Below are positions 1-9,016 of a stretch of DNA of 64,000 bases, in pieces. Location of the stretch: the NCBI RefSeq assembly GCF_041927875.1, contig NZ_JBHFHN010000010.1, one strand, 5' to 3'. The translations under genes were made by a program, and so were the position numbers. Each line of letters opens with the position of its first letter. Position 1 is the stretch's first letter. The notes below the pieces were generated by a model. It worked only from the letters and a program-made list of their open reading frames with translations. It had not been told where the DNA came from and searched no databases. This DNA is from Paracoccus sp041927875. Its GTDB lineage: Bacteria; Pseudomonadota; Alphaproteobacteria; Rhodobacterales; Rhodobacteraceae.

Positions 1-1
1 G

Positions 2-1765
2 GTGAACATCCGCGGCTTGCAGGGGCTGGGTCGCGTCAACGCCAGCATCGATGGCGTGCCACAGACGGCGCGCAACCTGTCGGGCCATGCGGGCAGCCTG
101 GACACGCTGGTCTTTGTCGATCCGGGGCTCTTGTCGGGCGTGGCGATCACCAAGGGCGCGGTGGCCGGGGCGGCGGGCGGCGGCACGCTGGCCGGGGCTG
201 CCGATTTCCGCACGCTGCAATTCTCCGACGTGCTGCGCGAGGGGCGCAATCAGGGCGGCCTGCTGCGATTTGGCGCGGGCAGCAACGGCAAGGATTGGTC
301 CGCGACGCTGGCCGGGGCGGCCCGGCATCAGACCGCAACCGGCGGTAGCCTGTCGGTGCTGGGCGCGGTCTCGGGCTTTCAGGAGCGGCCTTACAAGGAC
401 GGCAACGGCGTGACGACCACCACCACCGACGGCCAAAGCCCGACAAGCTGGCTGGTCAAGGGCGAAGCCGAGGACGGCGCCTATGGCAAACTGTCGCTTC
501 TGGGCATGGGCTATCGCAACAGCTTCAGTGCGCCGATCTCCTCGGGCTATGTCTGGGATGTCGATCAGAAAACGGCCGCCCTGCGCTATGAACGCGGCGG
601 CTTGACCGCGAACCTGTGGTGGACCGAGAACGAGATCTTCTTTCCCACCAACTCGAGGGGCACCGGCGGCATCTATCAGGGCCGGCGCGGCACGGATACC
701 GGCAAGGGCTTCGATGTCACCAACCGCAGCGACGTGACTTTGGGCGCAACCCCGGTCGCGCTGAGCTATGGCCTGGCCTGGAGCCGCAACAGCTATGACG
801 GCAACGAGAAATCCGGGGCCAACGGCGATGGATCGCTGACCAAGGCCGGGGCTTTCATCGGTGCGACGGCCGATCTGGGGCCTTGGGATCTGACCGGCGA
901 ATTGCGCTATGACCGCTGGGAAACCGAGGGCGTGACCGATTACCGCGCCGATGGCAGCCCGGTGGCAACCGCCCGCCGGTCGGGCGGCAAGGTCAATGCC
1001 AGCTTGCGCGCCGATTACGCGATCAATGACGCAACCGGCGTCTTTGCCGCGCTGTCCACCACGATGCGTCCGCCGACCGCATCGGAAATGTTCTACCCCG
1101 GCGCGGTCTTTGCCCATTCCGACACCACCTCGACCGCGATCAACAACAACCCGAACCTGCGCCCCGAACAGGCCGTCAACGCCGAGATCGGCGTGACCCA
1201 TGCCGACGGGCCGCTCAGCTTGAACGCCACGCTGTTTCACAACCGGATCAAGGATTACATCAGCTATTCCAGCGATCCCGCCGACGGTCGGCTGCGGTGG
1301 GTGAACCTCGACGGCACCAGCACCATGAAGGGGCTGGAACTGGAAACCCGCTATGACACCGGGCGCTTCTTTGCCGGTCTGGCACTGACCGTGGCCGACA
1401 CCGAAAAGCCGAAAACGGCGGCGCCGGGGATGATCGCGACCTCGGGGACGCTGCCGGATGATTATGCCACGCTGGATCTGGGCGGCCGCTGGCTGGATGG
1501 CACGCTGACCGCCGGGGCGCGGCTGCGTTACACCGGAAAGGCCGAAACCTATGCCGGCTCTCCGGTGCCGGTGGCGATCAAGTCGAACACCCTGATCGAC
1601 CTTTATGCCGATTGGCAGGTCAACGACGCGCTGCATGTCTATGCCAATGTCGAGAACCTGACCGACCGCCAGTATCAGACCGCCAATGCCGCCTTTACCG
1701 AGGCGACCGGCAGCCTGGGCGGGCGCGGCCGCACCATCTCCATCGGCGGCGCGCTGAAGTTCTGA
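2..1765 (+). CDS. hmuR: TonB-dependent haem/haemin receptor, 5' end outside window
   Basis: Outer-membrane beta-barrel receptor that would import haem or a haem complex using TonB energy. The visible 587 residues begin inside the plug domain (NIRGLQGLGRVNASIDGVPQ is a typical plug segment); the signal peptide, TonB box and first part of the plug lie upstream of the window. The rest is barrel, with the receptor motif NPNLRPEQAVNAEIGV near residues 380-400 and a C-terminal strand ending in Phe (GGALKF), as expected for BAM-dependent insertion. It is followed after 15 nt by hmuS and then hmuTUV, so haem is the most likely substrate. The receptor class is clear; haem specificity is inferred from the neighbours. 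Confidence 0.88.
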   Translation: MNIRGLQGLGRVNASIDGVPQTARNLSGHAGSLDTLVFVDPGLLSGVAITKGAVAGAAGGGTLAGAADFRTLQFSDVLREGRNQGGLLRFGAGSNGKDWSATLAGAARHQTATGGSLSVLGAVSGFQERPYKDGNGVTTTTTDGQSPTSWLVKGEAEDGAYGKLSLLGMGYRNSFSAPISSGYVWDVDQKTAALRYERGGLTANLWWTENEIFFPTNSRGTGGIYQGRRGTDTGKGFDVTNRSDVTLGATPVALSYGLAWSRNSYDGNEKSGANGDGSLTKAGAFIGATADLGPWDLTGELRYDRWETEGVTDYRADGSPVATARRSGGKVNASLRADYAINDATGVFAALSTTMRPPTASEMFYPGAVFAHSDTTSTAINNNPNLRPEQAVNAEIGVTHADGPLSLNATLFHNRIKDYISYSSDPADGRLRWVNLDGTSTMKGLELETRYDTGRFFAGLALTVADTEKPKTAAPGMIATSGTLPDDYATLDLGGRWLDGTLTAGARLRYTGKAETYAGSPVPVAIKSNTLIDLYADWQVNDALHVYANVENLTDRQYQTANAAFTEATGSLGGRGRTISIGGALKF

Positions 1766-1780
1766 GGACAGGAGACTGAA

Positions 1781-2830
1781 ATGACCGCAACGATCCTCCC
1801 TTCTCCTGATGACCTGCGCGCGGCAGTCGTATCGAACCCGCGCGCGCGGGCACGCGATCTTGCGGTCCGCCTCGGCGTGACCGAGGCCGACCTCTGCGCC
1901 GCGCGATGCGGCGCAGAGGCCACGCGCATCGCCGCCCATCCCGACACGCTGATGCCCGGCCTGACGGCCTTGGGCGAGGTGATGGCGCTGACCCGCAACG
2001 ACAGCTGCGTGATCGAGAAGGTCGGCGTCTATGACGGATACCGCCCCGGCGACCATGCGGCGCTGGTGGTCAATCACGACATCGACCTGCGGCTGTTTCC
2101 CAGGCACTGGGTCCATGCCTTTGCGCTGGACGAGGAGGGGCCGAACGGGCGCAAGCGGTCGATCCAGATCTTTGACGCCGCCGGGGATGCGATCCACAAG
2201 ATCCACCTGCGCCCGGCCAGCGACGCGGCGGCCTTTGATGCGCTGGTGGCGCGGCTGCGGCTGCCCGATCAGGGGCGCAGGCTGGATCTGGCCGCGCGCG
2301 TGCAGCCCGAACCCGCCAAGGGCAACCCTGACCGCGCCGATGACCTGCGCGCGGGCTGGGACAAGATGACCGACACCCATCAATTCATGCGCCTGACCGC
2401 GCGGCTGAAGATGAACCGGCTGGGCGCCTATCGCATGGCCGGGACGCCCTATGTGCGGGCCCTTGCACCCGGATCGGTCGAGACGCTGCTGGAGCGCGCC
2501 GCCGCGACCGGCCTGCCGGTGATGGTGTTCGTCGGCAACATGGGCTGCATCGAAATCCACACCGGCCCGATTCACCGGGTCGAAAGGATGGGGCCGTGGA
2601 TCAACGTCCTGGACCCCGGCTTCGACCTGCATCTGCGCATGGATCACATCGCGGAAATCTATGCGGTGGTGAAGAACACGCAGCGCGGCCCCGCCCATTC
2701 GGTCGAGTTCTTCGACGCGCGCGGGGCGTTGATCGCGCAGATCTTCGGCGTGCTGCGCGCCGATGCGGCGGCGGTGGCGGGGTGGAGCGCGCTGGTGGCA
2801 GACCTGCCCACGGCGGGGGATGCGGCATGA
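1781..2830 (+). CDS. hmuS: Haem-degrading / haem-trafficking factor HmuS
   Basis: Cytoplasmic protein of the HmuS/ChuS/HemS family that accepts imported haem and degrades or relays it. Its 349 residues show the usual duplicated architecture: an N-terminal repeat up to about residue 165 (with VVNHDIDLRLFPRHWVHAFA) and a C-terminal repeat (with VFVGNMGCIEIHTGPIHRV and LDPGFDLHLRMDHI). The start at 1781 has a good ribosome-binding site (AGGAG, 6 nt before ATG). The stop overlaps the next ATG (ATGA at 2827), so hmuS and hmuT are translationally coupled. Confidence 0.92.
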   Translation: MTATILPSPDDLRAAVVSNPRARARDLAVRLGVTEADLCAARCGAEATRIAAHPDTLMPGLTALGEVMALTRNDSCVIEKVGVYDGYRPGDHAALVVNHDIDLRLFPRHWVHAFALDEEGPNGRKRSIQIFDAAGDAIHKIHLRPASDAAAFDALVARLRLPDQGRRLDLAARVQPEPAKGNPDRADDLRAGWDKMTDTHQFMRLTARLKMNRLGAYRMAGTPYVRALAPGSVETLLERAAATGLPVMVFVGNMGCIEIHTGPIHRVERMGPWINVLDPGFDLHLRMDHIAEIYAVVKNTQRGPAHSVEFFDARGALIAQIFGVLRADAAAVAGWSALVADLPTAGDAA

Positions 2831-3678
2831 TGCGCGCCCTGATCTGTGCGACCGCGCTGACGCTATTGCCGGGCGCCGCGCTGGCGGCGGACCGCGTTCT
2901 GTCGATCGGCGGCTCGGTCACGGAAACCGTCTTTGCGCTGGACGCGGGCGACCGGCTGGTCGGTCGTGACACCACATCGACCTTCCCCGAGGCGGCGCTG
3001 GCATTGACCGATGTTGGCTACATGCGCGCGCTTTCGCCCGAAGGCGTGCTGTCGGTCGGCCCCGACCTGATCCTTCTGGAATCCGGCGCGGGTCCGGCCG
3101 AGACGCTGCAAACCCTTGCCGGAACCGGCATTGCCACCGTGACCGTGCCCGACGGCTTTTCGCCCGAAGGCGTGCTGGCCAAGATCGATGCCGTCGCGCG
3201 CGCGCTGGATGCCGGGGAAAAGGGCGATGCGGTCAAGGCGCGGCTGCAAGCGGATTTCGATGCGGTGCTGGCGCGGGTCGCGGCAGCCCCCGGACCCAAG
3301 CCGCGCGTGCTGTTCATCCTGGGCAATCAGGGCGGGCGGCTGATGGGCGCGGGCCAGGACAGCGCCGCCGATGCGATGATCGCGCTGGCCGGGGGCGTGA
3401 ATGCGGTGCAGGGCTTCACCGGCTACAAGGCCCTGACCGACGAGGCCGTGGCCACCGCCGCGCCCGACATCATCGTCGCCATGGCGCGGGGCGAGGGCGG
3501 GCCTTCGGCGATCGCGGGCAATGACGAATTGCTGCGCCATCCGGCCTTGGCCCAGACCCCGGCGGGGCAGGCGGGCCGGGTGGTGCGGATGCGGGGCACG
3601 TTCCTTCTGGGCTTTGGCCCGCGCACCCCCGAGGCCATCGGCGCGCTGCATGAGGCGATCTATCCGGCGGGGTCGTGA
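2827..3678 (+). CDS. hmuT: Haemin ABC transporter substrate-binding protein HmuT
   Basis: Periplasmic haem-binding protein delivering haem to the HmuUV permease. A Sec signal peptide is visible (MMRALICATALTLLPGAALA, cleavage before ADRVL), followed by a helical-backbone binding fold of the BtuF/FhuD class (VGRDTTSTFPEAA, GPDLILLESGAGP, GGVNAVQGFTGYKALTDEAV). The start chosen is the ATG overlapping the hmuS stop; a second ATG directly follows at 2830 and cannot be excluded. About 283 residues, normal for HmuT. The next gene starts immediately after its stop. Confidence 0.92.
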   Translation: MMRALICATALTLLPGAALAADRVLSIGGSVTETVFALDAGDRLVGRDTTSTFPEAALALTDVGYMRALSPEGVLSVGPDLILLESGAGPAETLQTLAGTGIATVTVPDGFSPEGVLAKIDAVARALDAGEKGDAVKARLQADFDAVLARVAAAPGPKPRVLFILGNQGGRLMGAGQDSAADAMIALAGGVNAVQGFTGYKALTDEAVATAAPDIIVAMARGEGGPSAIAGNDELLRHPALAQTPAGQAGRVVRMRGTFLLGFGPRTPEAIGALHEAIYPAGS

Positions 3679-4743
3679 ATGACCGCCCCCTCGGTCCCGC
3701 TGTCGTCTGGTGAGGCGGCCACCCCGGCCCCGCGGCTGCTGATCCCTCTGGTGGCGGCGGGGCTGGGGATCGTGCTGGTCGCGGTGGCGGCGATCAGCCT
3801 CAGCCTCGGGGCCTCGGGGCTAAGCCCCTGGGCGCTGGCGATGCGCGATCTGACCCCGGCCGAGGCCGCGATCCTGTTCGACATCCGCCTGCCGCGGCTG
3901 TTGCTGGGGGCGCTGGTCGGGGCCGGGCTGGCGGTGTCGGGGGCGCTGATGCAGGGGCTGTTCCGCAACCCGCTGGCCGATCCGGGGCTGGTCGGCGTCG
4001 GCGCGGGGTCGGGCCTTGGCGCGGTCATCGCCATCGTGCTGGGCGGGGTCATGCCCGCCACCCTGCGCGCGGCCGCGGGCATCTACATGGTGCCGCTTTT
4101 CGCGTTTTTCGGCGGCTGGGTGACGACGATCATCCTTTATCGCGTGGCCAGCCTGCGCGGGCATACCTCGATCGCGACGATGCTGCTGGCGGGGATCGTG
4201 CTGGGTGCGCTGGCGGGGGCAGGGACCGGCATCCTGATCTATCTGGCCGACGACAACCAGCTGCGCGACCTGACCTTCTGGGGCCTTGGCTCGCTGGCCG
4301 GGGCGAACTGGACAAAACTGACCGCCGCCGCGCCGATCATCCTGACCGGGCTGGCGGTCGCGCCGCTCTTGGCGCGCGGGCTGAACGCGATGGCGTTGGG
4401 CGAGGGCGTGGCCCGGCATCTGGGCATCCCGGTGCAGGCGGTCAAGCGCGGGGCGATCCTGTCGGTGGCGGCGATGACCGGGGCGGCGGTGGCGGTCTCG
4501 GGCGGGATCGGCTTTGTCGGGATCGTGGTACCGCATATCCTGCGGCTGGCGACCGGCCCCGATCACCGCAGCCTGCTGCCGCTGGCGGCCCTGTTCGGGG
4601 CGGCGCTGCTGATCGCGGCCGATACCCTGTCGCGGCTGGTGGTGGCCCCGGCGGAACTGCCCATCGGCATCATCATGTCGCTGATCGGGGCGCCGGTCTT
4701 TCTGTGGATCCTGCTGGCCCGGCGCGCGGTGATGGAGATCTGA
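3679..4743 (+). CDS. hmuU: Haemin ABC transporter permease HmuU
   Basis: Inner-membrane permease of the FecCD family. The 354 residues are almost entirely hydrophobic segments and contain the family signatures FDIRLPRLLLGALVGAGLAV, MQGLFRNPLADPGLVGVGAG and FVGIVVPHILRLATGPDHR. A proline/alanine-rich hydrophilic N-terminus of about 20 residues precedes the first membrane helix. The ATG directly abuts the hmuT stop codon, and its stop overlaps the hmuV start, giving a tightly coupled operon. Confidence 0.93.
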   Translation: MTAPSVPLSSGEAATPAPRLLIPLVAAGLGIVLVAVAAISLSLGASGLSPWALAMRDLTPAEAAILFDIRLPRLLLGALVGAGLAVSGALMQGLFRNPLADPGLVGVGAGSGLGAVIAIVLGGVMPATLRAAAGIYMVPLFAFFGGWVTTIILYRVASLRGHTSIATMLLAGIVLGALAGAGTGILIYLADDNQLRDLTFWGLGSLAGANWTKLTAAAPIILTGLAVAPLLARGLNAMALGEGVARHLGIPVQAVKRGAILSVAAMTGAAVAVSGGIGFVGIVVPHILRLATGPDHRSLLPLAALFGAALLIAADTLSRLVVAPAELPIGIIMSLIGAPVFLWILLARRAVMEI

Positions 4744-5519
4744 TGCTGACCGCCTGCGACATCACCGCCAGCCTGGGCGGCCGCCCGGTGCTGCACGGTG
4801 TCAGCCTGACCGCCGCGCCGGGGCAGATCACCGCCATTGTCGGGCCGAACGGGTCGGGCAAGACCACGCTTTTGCGCCGCCTGACCAGCGATCTGGAGGG
4901 CGGCGGGCGCATCACGCTTGAGGGGGCCGACCTGGCCCGCATCGCCCCGCGCGATCTGGCCCTGCGCCGCGCAGTCCTGCCGCAGTCTGTCCGCGTCGGC
5001 TTTCCCTTCACCCTGGCCGAGGTGGTGCGCCTGGGGCATGAGGCTGGCCACGCCGCCCACCGCCCCGAGATCGTCGCCGCCGCCATCGCCGAGGTCGGCC
5101 TGACCCACAAGGCGCAGGGGTTCTTTCAGGATATGTCGGGCGGCGAACAGGCCCGCGGCCACCTGGCCCGCGTCCGCGCCCAGGTGTGGGAGCCGGTCCT
5201 GGATGCCCGCCCCACCTGGCTGTTCGTCGACGAACCCGTCGCCGCGCTGGATATCGGCCACCAGTTGCAGGTGATGCGGCTTTTGCGCCGCTTTGCCACT
5301 GCCGGGGGCGGGGTCGTCGCGGTGATGCACGACCTGAACCTGACCGCCATGCATGCCGACCGCATCATCCTGATGGATGGCGGCCACATCGCCGCCAACG
5401 GCACCCCGCGCGAGGTGCTGACCGATCCGCTGCTGTCGGGGGCCTATCGCTGTCGACTGTGTGTGAACACGGCACCGTCCGATGGAATCTGGCTGCTGCC
5501 GCAATCCGCACAACCCTGA
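4743..5519 (+). CDS. hmuV: Haemin ABC transporter ATP-binding protein HmuV
   Basis: ATPase of the haemin importer, acting at the inner face of the membrane with HmuU. The Walker A motif GPNGSGKTT lies near residues 34-42, the Q-loop at LPQSV, the signature MSGGEQARGHLARV mid-protein, Walker B plus catalytic Glu in WLFVDEPVAALD, and the switch His in VMHDLNL. The start at 4743 overlaps the hmuU stop (TGATG). An in-frame upstream start at 4704 would lie within hmuU and adds residues not seen in the family. About 258 residues. Last gene of the hmu operon. Confidence 0.92.
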   Translation: MLTACDITASLGGRPVLHGVSLTAAPGQITAIVGPNGSGKTTLLRRLTSDLEGGGRITLEGADLARIAPRDLALRRAVLPQSVRVGFPFTLAEVVRLGHEAGHAAHRPEIVAAAIAEVGLTHKAQGFFQDMSGGEQARGHLARVRAQVWEPVLDARPTWLFVDEPVAALDIGHQLQVMRLLRRFATAGGGVVAVMHDLNLTAMHADRIILMDGGHIAANGTPREVLTDPLLSGAYRCRLCVNTAPSDGIWLLPQSAQP

Positions 5520-5813
5520 CGCCGAGGGGAAAGCCATGCGTCTTTGGCCCGGTGCCGTCGCAAGGTTTGAACCGGGTCGCGCGAAGCCGCGCCTTGGACG
5601 GCATCACGCCAAGATGACCACCGCATCGCTCGACCGCCGCACCCACCGATGTCATATCCTTGAAACCGGAAACGACAGCTTCCGCTTCAGGCCAAGCTGA
5701 GCCGTCGCAGCGCGCAAAAAGAAGGGGTTAACCACGCCCTTCACCCACAACTGACGAAGTATAATAGCCTATCGCTTGAGTGCGTAACTCTTGGACGAAG
5801 CCAGCGATATTCG
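5520..5813. other. Intergenic gap between convergent operons
   Basis: Spacer of 294 bases between the ends of hmuV (+) and the hydrolase gene (-). No gene or RNA is recognised. A weak 6-bp inverted repeat (GAAGGG...CCCTTC, roughly 5722-5745) could be part of a terminator, but no T-tract follows. Confidence 0.5.
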
Positions 5814-7436
5814 TCAGCCCGGAATGGCGCCGCTAGGCCTCAGCCGATTTTCGCCAAGATGAATCTGATAGCCGGTCTGGCGCGCAAAATCGATCCGGGG
5901 GAAATTCGCGGTGCTGATGAAGACCAGGATTTCCGCCCCCGCCGGAACCCGGAAGCAGGTGGACAGCAAGGTGATAATCGCCTGCGTCGCGCCGGTGGGC
6001 AGCCGGGCGAAGCCGTCGGTAACATTGACAAGCGCGCCATCCTGGCAACGCACCGCCAGCACAGCCGACACATCCGCTGGTCCGGGCGGGTCGATTGCCG
6101 CGATATCCACGGTCAGCGACACAGTCCCGGAAATCTGTAAAGGCGTGGCAAGGCGTCCGCTGGACATTACGGCGGCATCGCCCCTCAGCACCGCTTCGCG
6201 CGCGCGGAGATCGAACATCCCTCCCGCCATCAGCGTCACGCCCGAGGTTACACCGCCGCCAAGGGTCGGGAATGGATTCGCGGGATCAAACCCAAGCGTG
6301 ACGGACGTTCCGCCCTCGAGCACCGGAAACTCGTCTGTCGCAGGCAAAGCGGTCAGCCATTCGCCCCCCATCGCCGGCCACGCCGCGGGTGCAGCGGGGG
6401 TCATGCCATAAAGCAGATCGCTGGCCAGCGGCTCGGGCGCGCGGCCCAAAGCATGGTCGAACCAGTCCAGCCGCAGCGTGATCCAGTCGCGCCCGGTCAC
6501 GGCGTCCAGCGTCGCGGCGGGACCGAAGTCGGCATCGCCCACCCGGCCAGAACTGCGCCGCCCATGCAGCCACGGTCCCATGATCTGGCGAAACGGCGCG
6601 GTATTCTGGGCGCGGATTGCAGCCGCCAGTTCCATCATGTTGGTAGCGTAGGGGTCGAACCACGACCCGACAAGCAGCACTGGCACGTCAGGGAAGCGGT
6701 CGAAATGCGCCGCCGCGCATGTCGCAGGCCCGGACAAGGCAGGATCGTCCGGCCCCATCGCCCACATCTTCAGCAGGTAGGCCTCGTATTCCGGGGCGGT
6801 GGCCAGCGGCGATTGTCCGACGCGCCAGTCCCCGTGAAGGATCGCCGCACGAATATCGGTGGCCTCGATTGCTGCGGCTTCCGCCTCGCGTCCGGCGGCG
6901 CGCAGGGATTTCGCGGCATGGCGGAACGACCATGTGACCTGCTTCAACTCGAACCCGCCACCAAGGCGTAGCGAATGACGCCACAGATCCATCAGCCCCC
7001 CGGTGTCAATGGCCATCGCGGCAATTCCCCGCGCACCGCCCGTCGCAGCGGCAAGCTGGGTATGGGCGCCATAGGAAAGCCCCATGGTGCAAATGCGCCC
7101 GTCGCACCAGTCCTGCGCCAGAATCCAGTCGAATGTGTCAACGCCGTCCTCGGCTTCGTTGACGTATTTCTGGAAACAGCCTTCCGAGCCGCCGCGCCCG
7201 CGCACATCCTGCATGATCACAACATAGCCGCGCCGTGCCATGATCGCGGCCAGCTCGGCGCGGGTCAGCGGCTGGGGCCTGTCAAGGGTAACCTCGGAGC
7301 CCGACACATCGGCACGGCCATAGGGGGTGCGTTCGATGATGACGGGGAAGCGTGCACCTGCCACTGCATCGGGCGGCAGGTGAATATCGGTGGCAAGACG
7401 GATGCCGTCCCGCATCAGAACCATCTGGGTCAGCAT
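5814..7436 (-). CDS. CocE/NonD (S15-type) alpha/beta hydrolase
   Basis: Hydrolase of the CocE/NonD, X-Pro dipeptidyl-peptidase-like family, acting on esters, amides or short peptides. The 540 residues show the family order: an alpha/beta core with ERTPYGR and RGYVVIMQDVRGRGGSEG, the nucleophile Ser near residue 121 in MGLSYGAH, a helical cap, then a C-terminal jelly roll (SVTLGFDPANPFPTLGGGV, VFISTANFPRIDFARQ). It is the last gene of a minus-strand operon, 11 nt after the transporter's binding protein. That suggests it processes an imported peptide or ester. No signal peptide is seen, so it should be cytoplasmic. Exact substrate unknown. Confidence 0.85.
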   Translation of the reverse strand: MLTQMVLMRDGIRLATDIHLPPDAVAGARFPVIIERTPYGRADVSGSEVTLDRPQPLTRAELAAIMARRGYVVIMQDVRGRGGSEGCFQKYVNEAEDGVDTFDWILAQDWCDGRICTMGLSYGAHTQLAAATGGARGIAAMAIDTGGLMDLWRHSLRLGGGFELKQVTWSFRHAAKSLRAAGREAEAAAIEATDIRAAILHGDWRVGQSPLATAPEYEAYLLKMWAMGPDDPALSGPATCAAAHFDRFPDVPVLLVGSWFDPYATNMMELAAAIRAQNTAPFRQIMGPWLHGRRSSGRVGDADFGPAATLDAVTGRDWITLRLDWFDHALGRAPEPLASDLLYGMTPAAPAAWPAMGGEWLTALPATDEFPVLEGGTSVTLGFDPANPFPTLGGGVTSGVTLMAGGMFDLRAREAVLRGDAAVMSSGRLATPLQISGTVSLTVDIAAIDPPGPADVSAVLAVRCQDGALVNVTDGFARLPTGATQAIITLLSTCFRVPAGAEILVFISTANFPRIDFARQTGYQIHLGENRLRPSGAIPG

Positions 7437-7447
7437 CCGCCTGTTCC

Positions 7448-9016
7448 TTACTGCGCGGGCTTGATGTCCTGCGCGAGCGTGCGCTCGAGCGGGCGGGCGT
7501 CGAAGTTCAGGCCCTTTTTCAGCGCCCAGATCTGCTGTTCCAGATGCAGCGGGATGATCGCCTGATCCTGGACAAAGGCGATCTCGGTCGCCTGCTCCAG
7601 CAGCTTTTGGCGCTCATCCTTGTCAAAGGTTTCAGCGGCGGCTTTCACCAGCTTGTCGAACTCGGGGTTGGAATAGCGGCCACGATTGAAGCCGCCGGTC
7701 CCGCTTTCCTCGTCATAGGTTCCCAGAACCTGTTCCAGCCCGCGGATTGAATCGCCGGTGGTGGTACCGAAACCGATCAGAAATGCGGAAAAGTCGCGCT
7801 TTGTCGCCCGGTCAAAGAAGATGTTCTTCGGCATCGCCTCGACCGAGGATGTGAGCCCCGCACGTGCCCAAAGCTGGCTGACTGCCTGCAATATCTTGGC
7901 GTCGTTCTGATAGCGGTCGTTCGGGCCGTGCAGCGTGATGGTGAAACCGTCGGGCAGACCGGCATCGGCCAGCAGCGCCTTGGCGCCTTCGACATCGGCG
8001 GTGGGAACCGCGACCGATGGCGTATAGCCGACGAAACCTTCGGGCACGATCTGGCCGGTCGGTGTCGCGGTGCCGTCCATGATCCGCGCGGAAATCTGCT
8101 GGCGGTCGATCATCATAGACAGCGCCTTTCGCACGCGCGGGTCTTTCAGCGGGTTCTTGATCGCCGACCCGTCCTTGGCTTTGACAAAGGGGCTGTCGTC
8201 GCGGTCATCGTCCAGCCCGATATAGATCATCCGGCCCGAGGTCTTCTTGACAATCCCGCTGTCGGATCGGCTTTCAACGGCGCCCAGATCGCCTGCCGGG
8301 ACGGCGTCGATCACGTCCACATCGCCCGCGATCAGCGCCGACACACGGCCTGCATCGTTGGGGATATAGCGGATGGTCACGTCGGACCAGGCGGGCTTGT
8401 CGCCCCAATAGGTGTCATTCGCGCTAAGCGTCAGCCGCTCGTTCGGGGTCCACCCGACGAACTTGTAAGGCCCGGTGCCAATGGCGGCCTTGCCGCTGTC
8501 AAAATCACGGCTGGCAATGGTGTCGCCCAGTTCGGACGGCAGGATATAGACCTGCCCAAACTGCTCCATCAGGTTCGGAGCAGGGGTCTTGGTGGTGATG
8601 CGGATCGTCAGCGCATCGACGGCCTCGATCCTGTCGATCATCCTGACGTTGGAATCAAAGCTGGCCGCCGAGTTTTCGACCTTCGGGACACGCGCGGCGG
8701 TCGTGATCACGTCCTGCGCATCAAAGTCGCTTCCGTCGTGAAACTTGACGCCCGGGCGCAGCTTCACCTCCCATGTGATCGGGTCCGTGTTTTTCCATTC
8801 GGTCGCCAAAGCCGGGACAGTCTGCATGTTTTCGTCGATATTGGTCAGCCCTTCAAAAATATGGCTGGCGGTATTCTGGCCGGGCGAGGTGCGGCTGAAA
8901 TGCGGGTCCATACTGGGATGTTCGGCCTTGAGCGCCATGGTCAACGTCTCGGCCATGGCGGTTCCGGCAAACAGGCTGGCCAGCGCCGTCGTCAGGATCA
9001 GTGTTCGGGTCGTCAT
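7448..9016 (-). CDS. Peptide-type ABC transporter substrate-binding protein (family 5)
   Basis: Periplasmic solute-binding protein of the DppA/OppA family. It has a Sec signal peptide (MTTRTLILTTALASLFAGTAMA) and then the family pattern: HPSMDPHFSRTSPGQNTASHIFEGL, WEVKLRPGVKFHDGSDFDAQDV and IGTGPYKFVGWTPNE. 522 residues, typical length. The start overlaps the stop of the upstream ATPase gene (ATGA). The substrate may be a peptide or another small compound, since the family is broad. The adjacent CocE-type hydrolase is the best clue to what is imported. Confidence 0.9.
   Translation of the reverse strand: MTTRTLILTTALASLFAGTAMAETLTMALKAEHPSMDPHFSRTSPGQNTASHIFEGLTNIDENMQTVPALATEWKNTDPITWEVKLRPGVKFHDGSDFDAQDVITTAARVPKVENSAASFDSNVRMIDRIEAVDALTIRITTKTPAPNLMEQFGQVYILPSELGDTIASRDFDSGKAAIGTGPYKFVGWTPNERLTLSANDTYWGDKPAWSDVTIRYIPNDAGRVSALIAGDVDVIDAVPAGDLGAVESRSDSGIVKKTSGRMIYIGLDDDRDDSPFVKAKDGSAIKNPLKDPRVRKALSMMIDRQQISARIMDGTATPTGQIVPEGFVGYTPSVAVPTADVEGAKALLADAGLPDGFTITLHGPNDRYQNDAKILQAVSQLWARAGLTSSVEAMPKNIFFDRATKRDFSAFLIGFGTTTGDSIRGLEQVLGTYDEESGTGGFNRGRYSNPEFDKLVKAAAETFDKDERQKLLEQATEIAFVQDQAIIPLHLEQQIWALKKGLNFDARPLERTLAQDIKPAQ

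Noticed and set aside
5541..5650. Possible tRNA or small RNA after hmuV
   Set aside because: Stretches such as GGTTTGAACCGGG resemble parts of a T-arm, but no cloverleaf with acceptor and anticodon stems can be formed.
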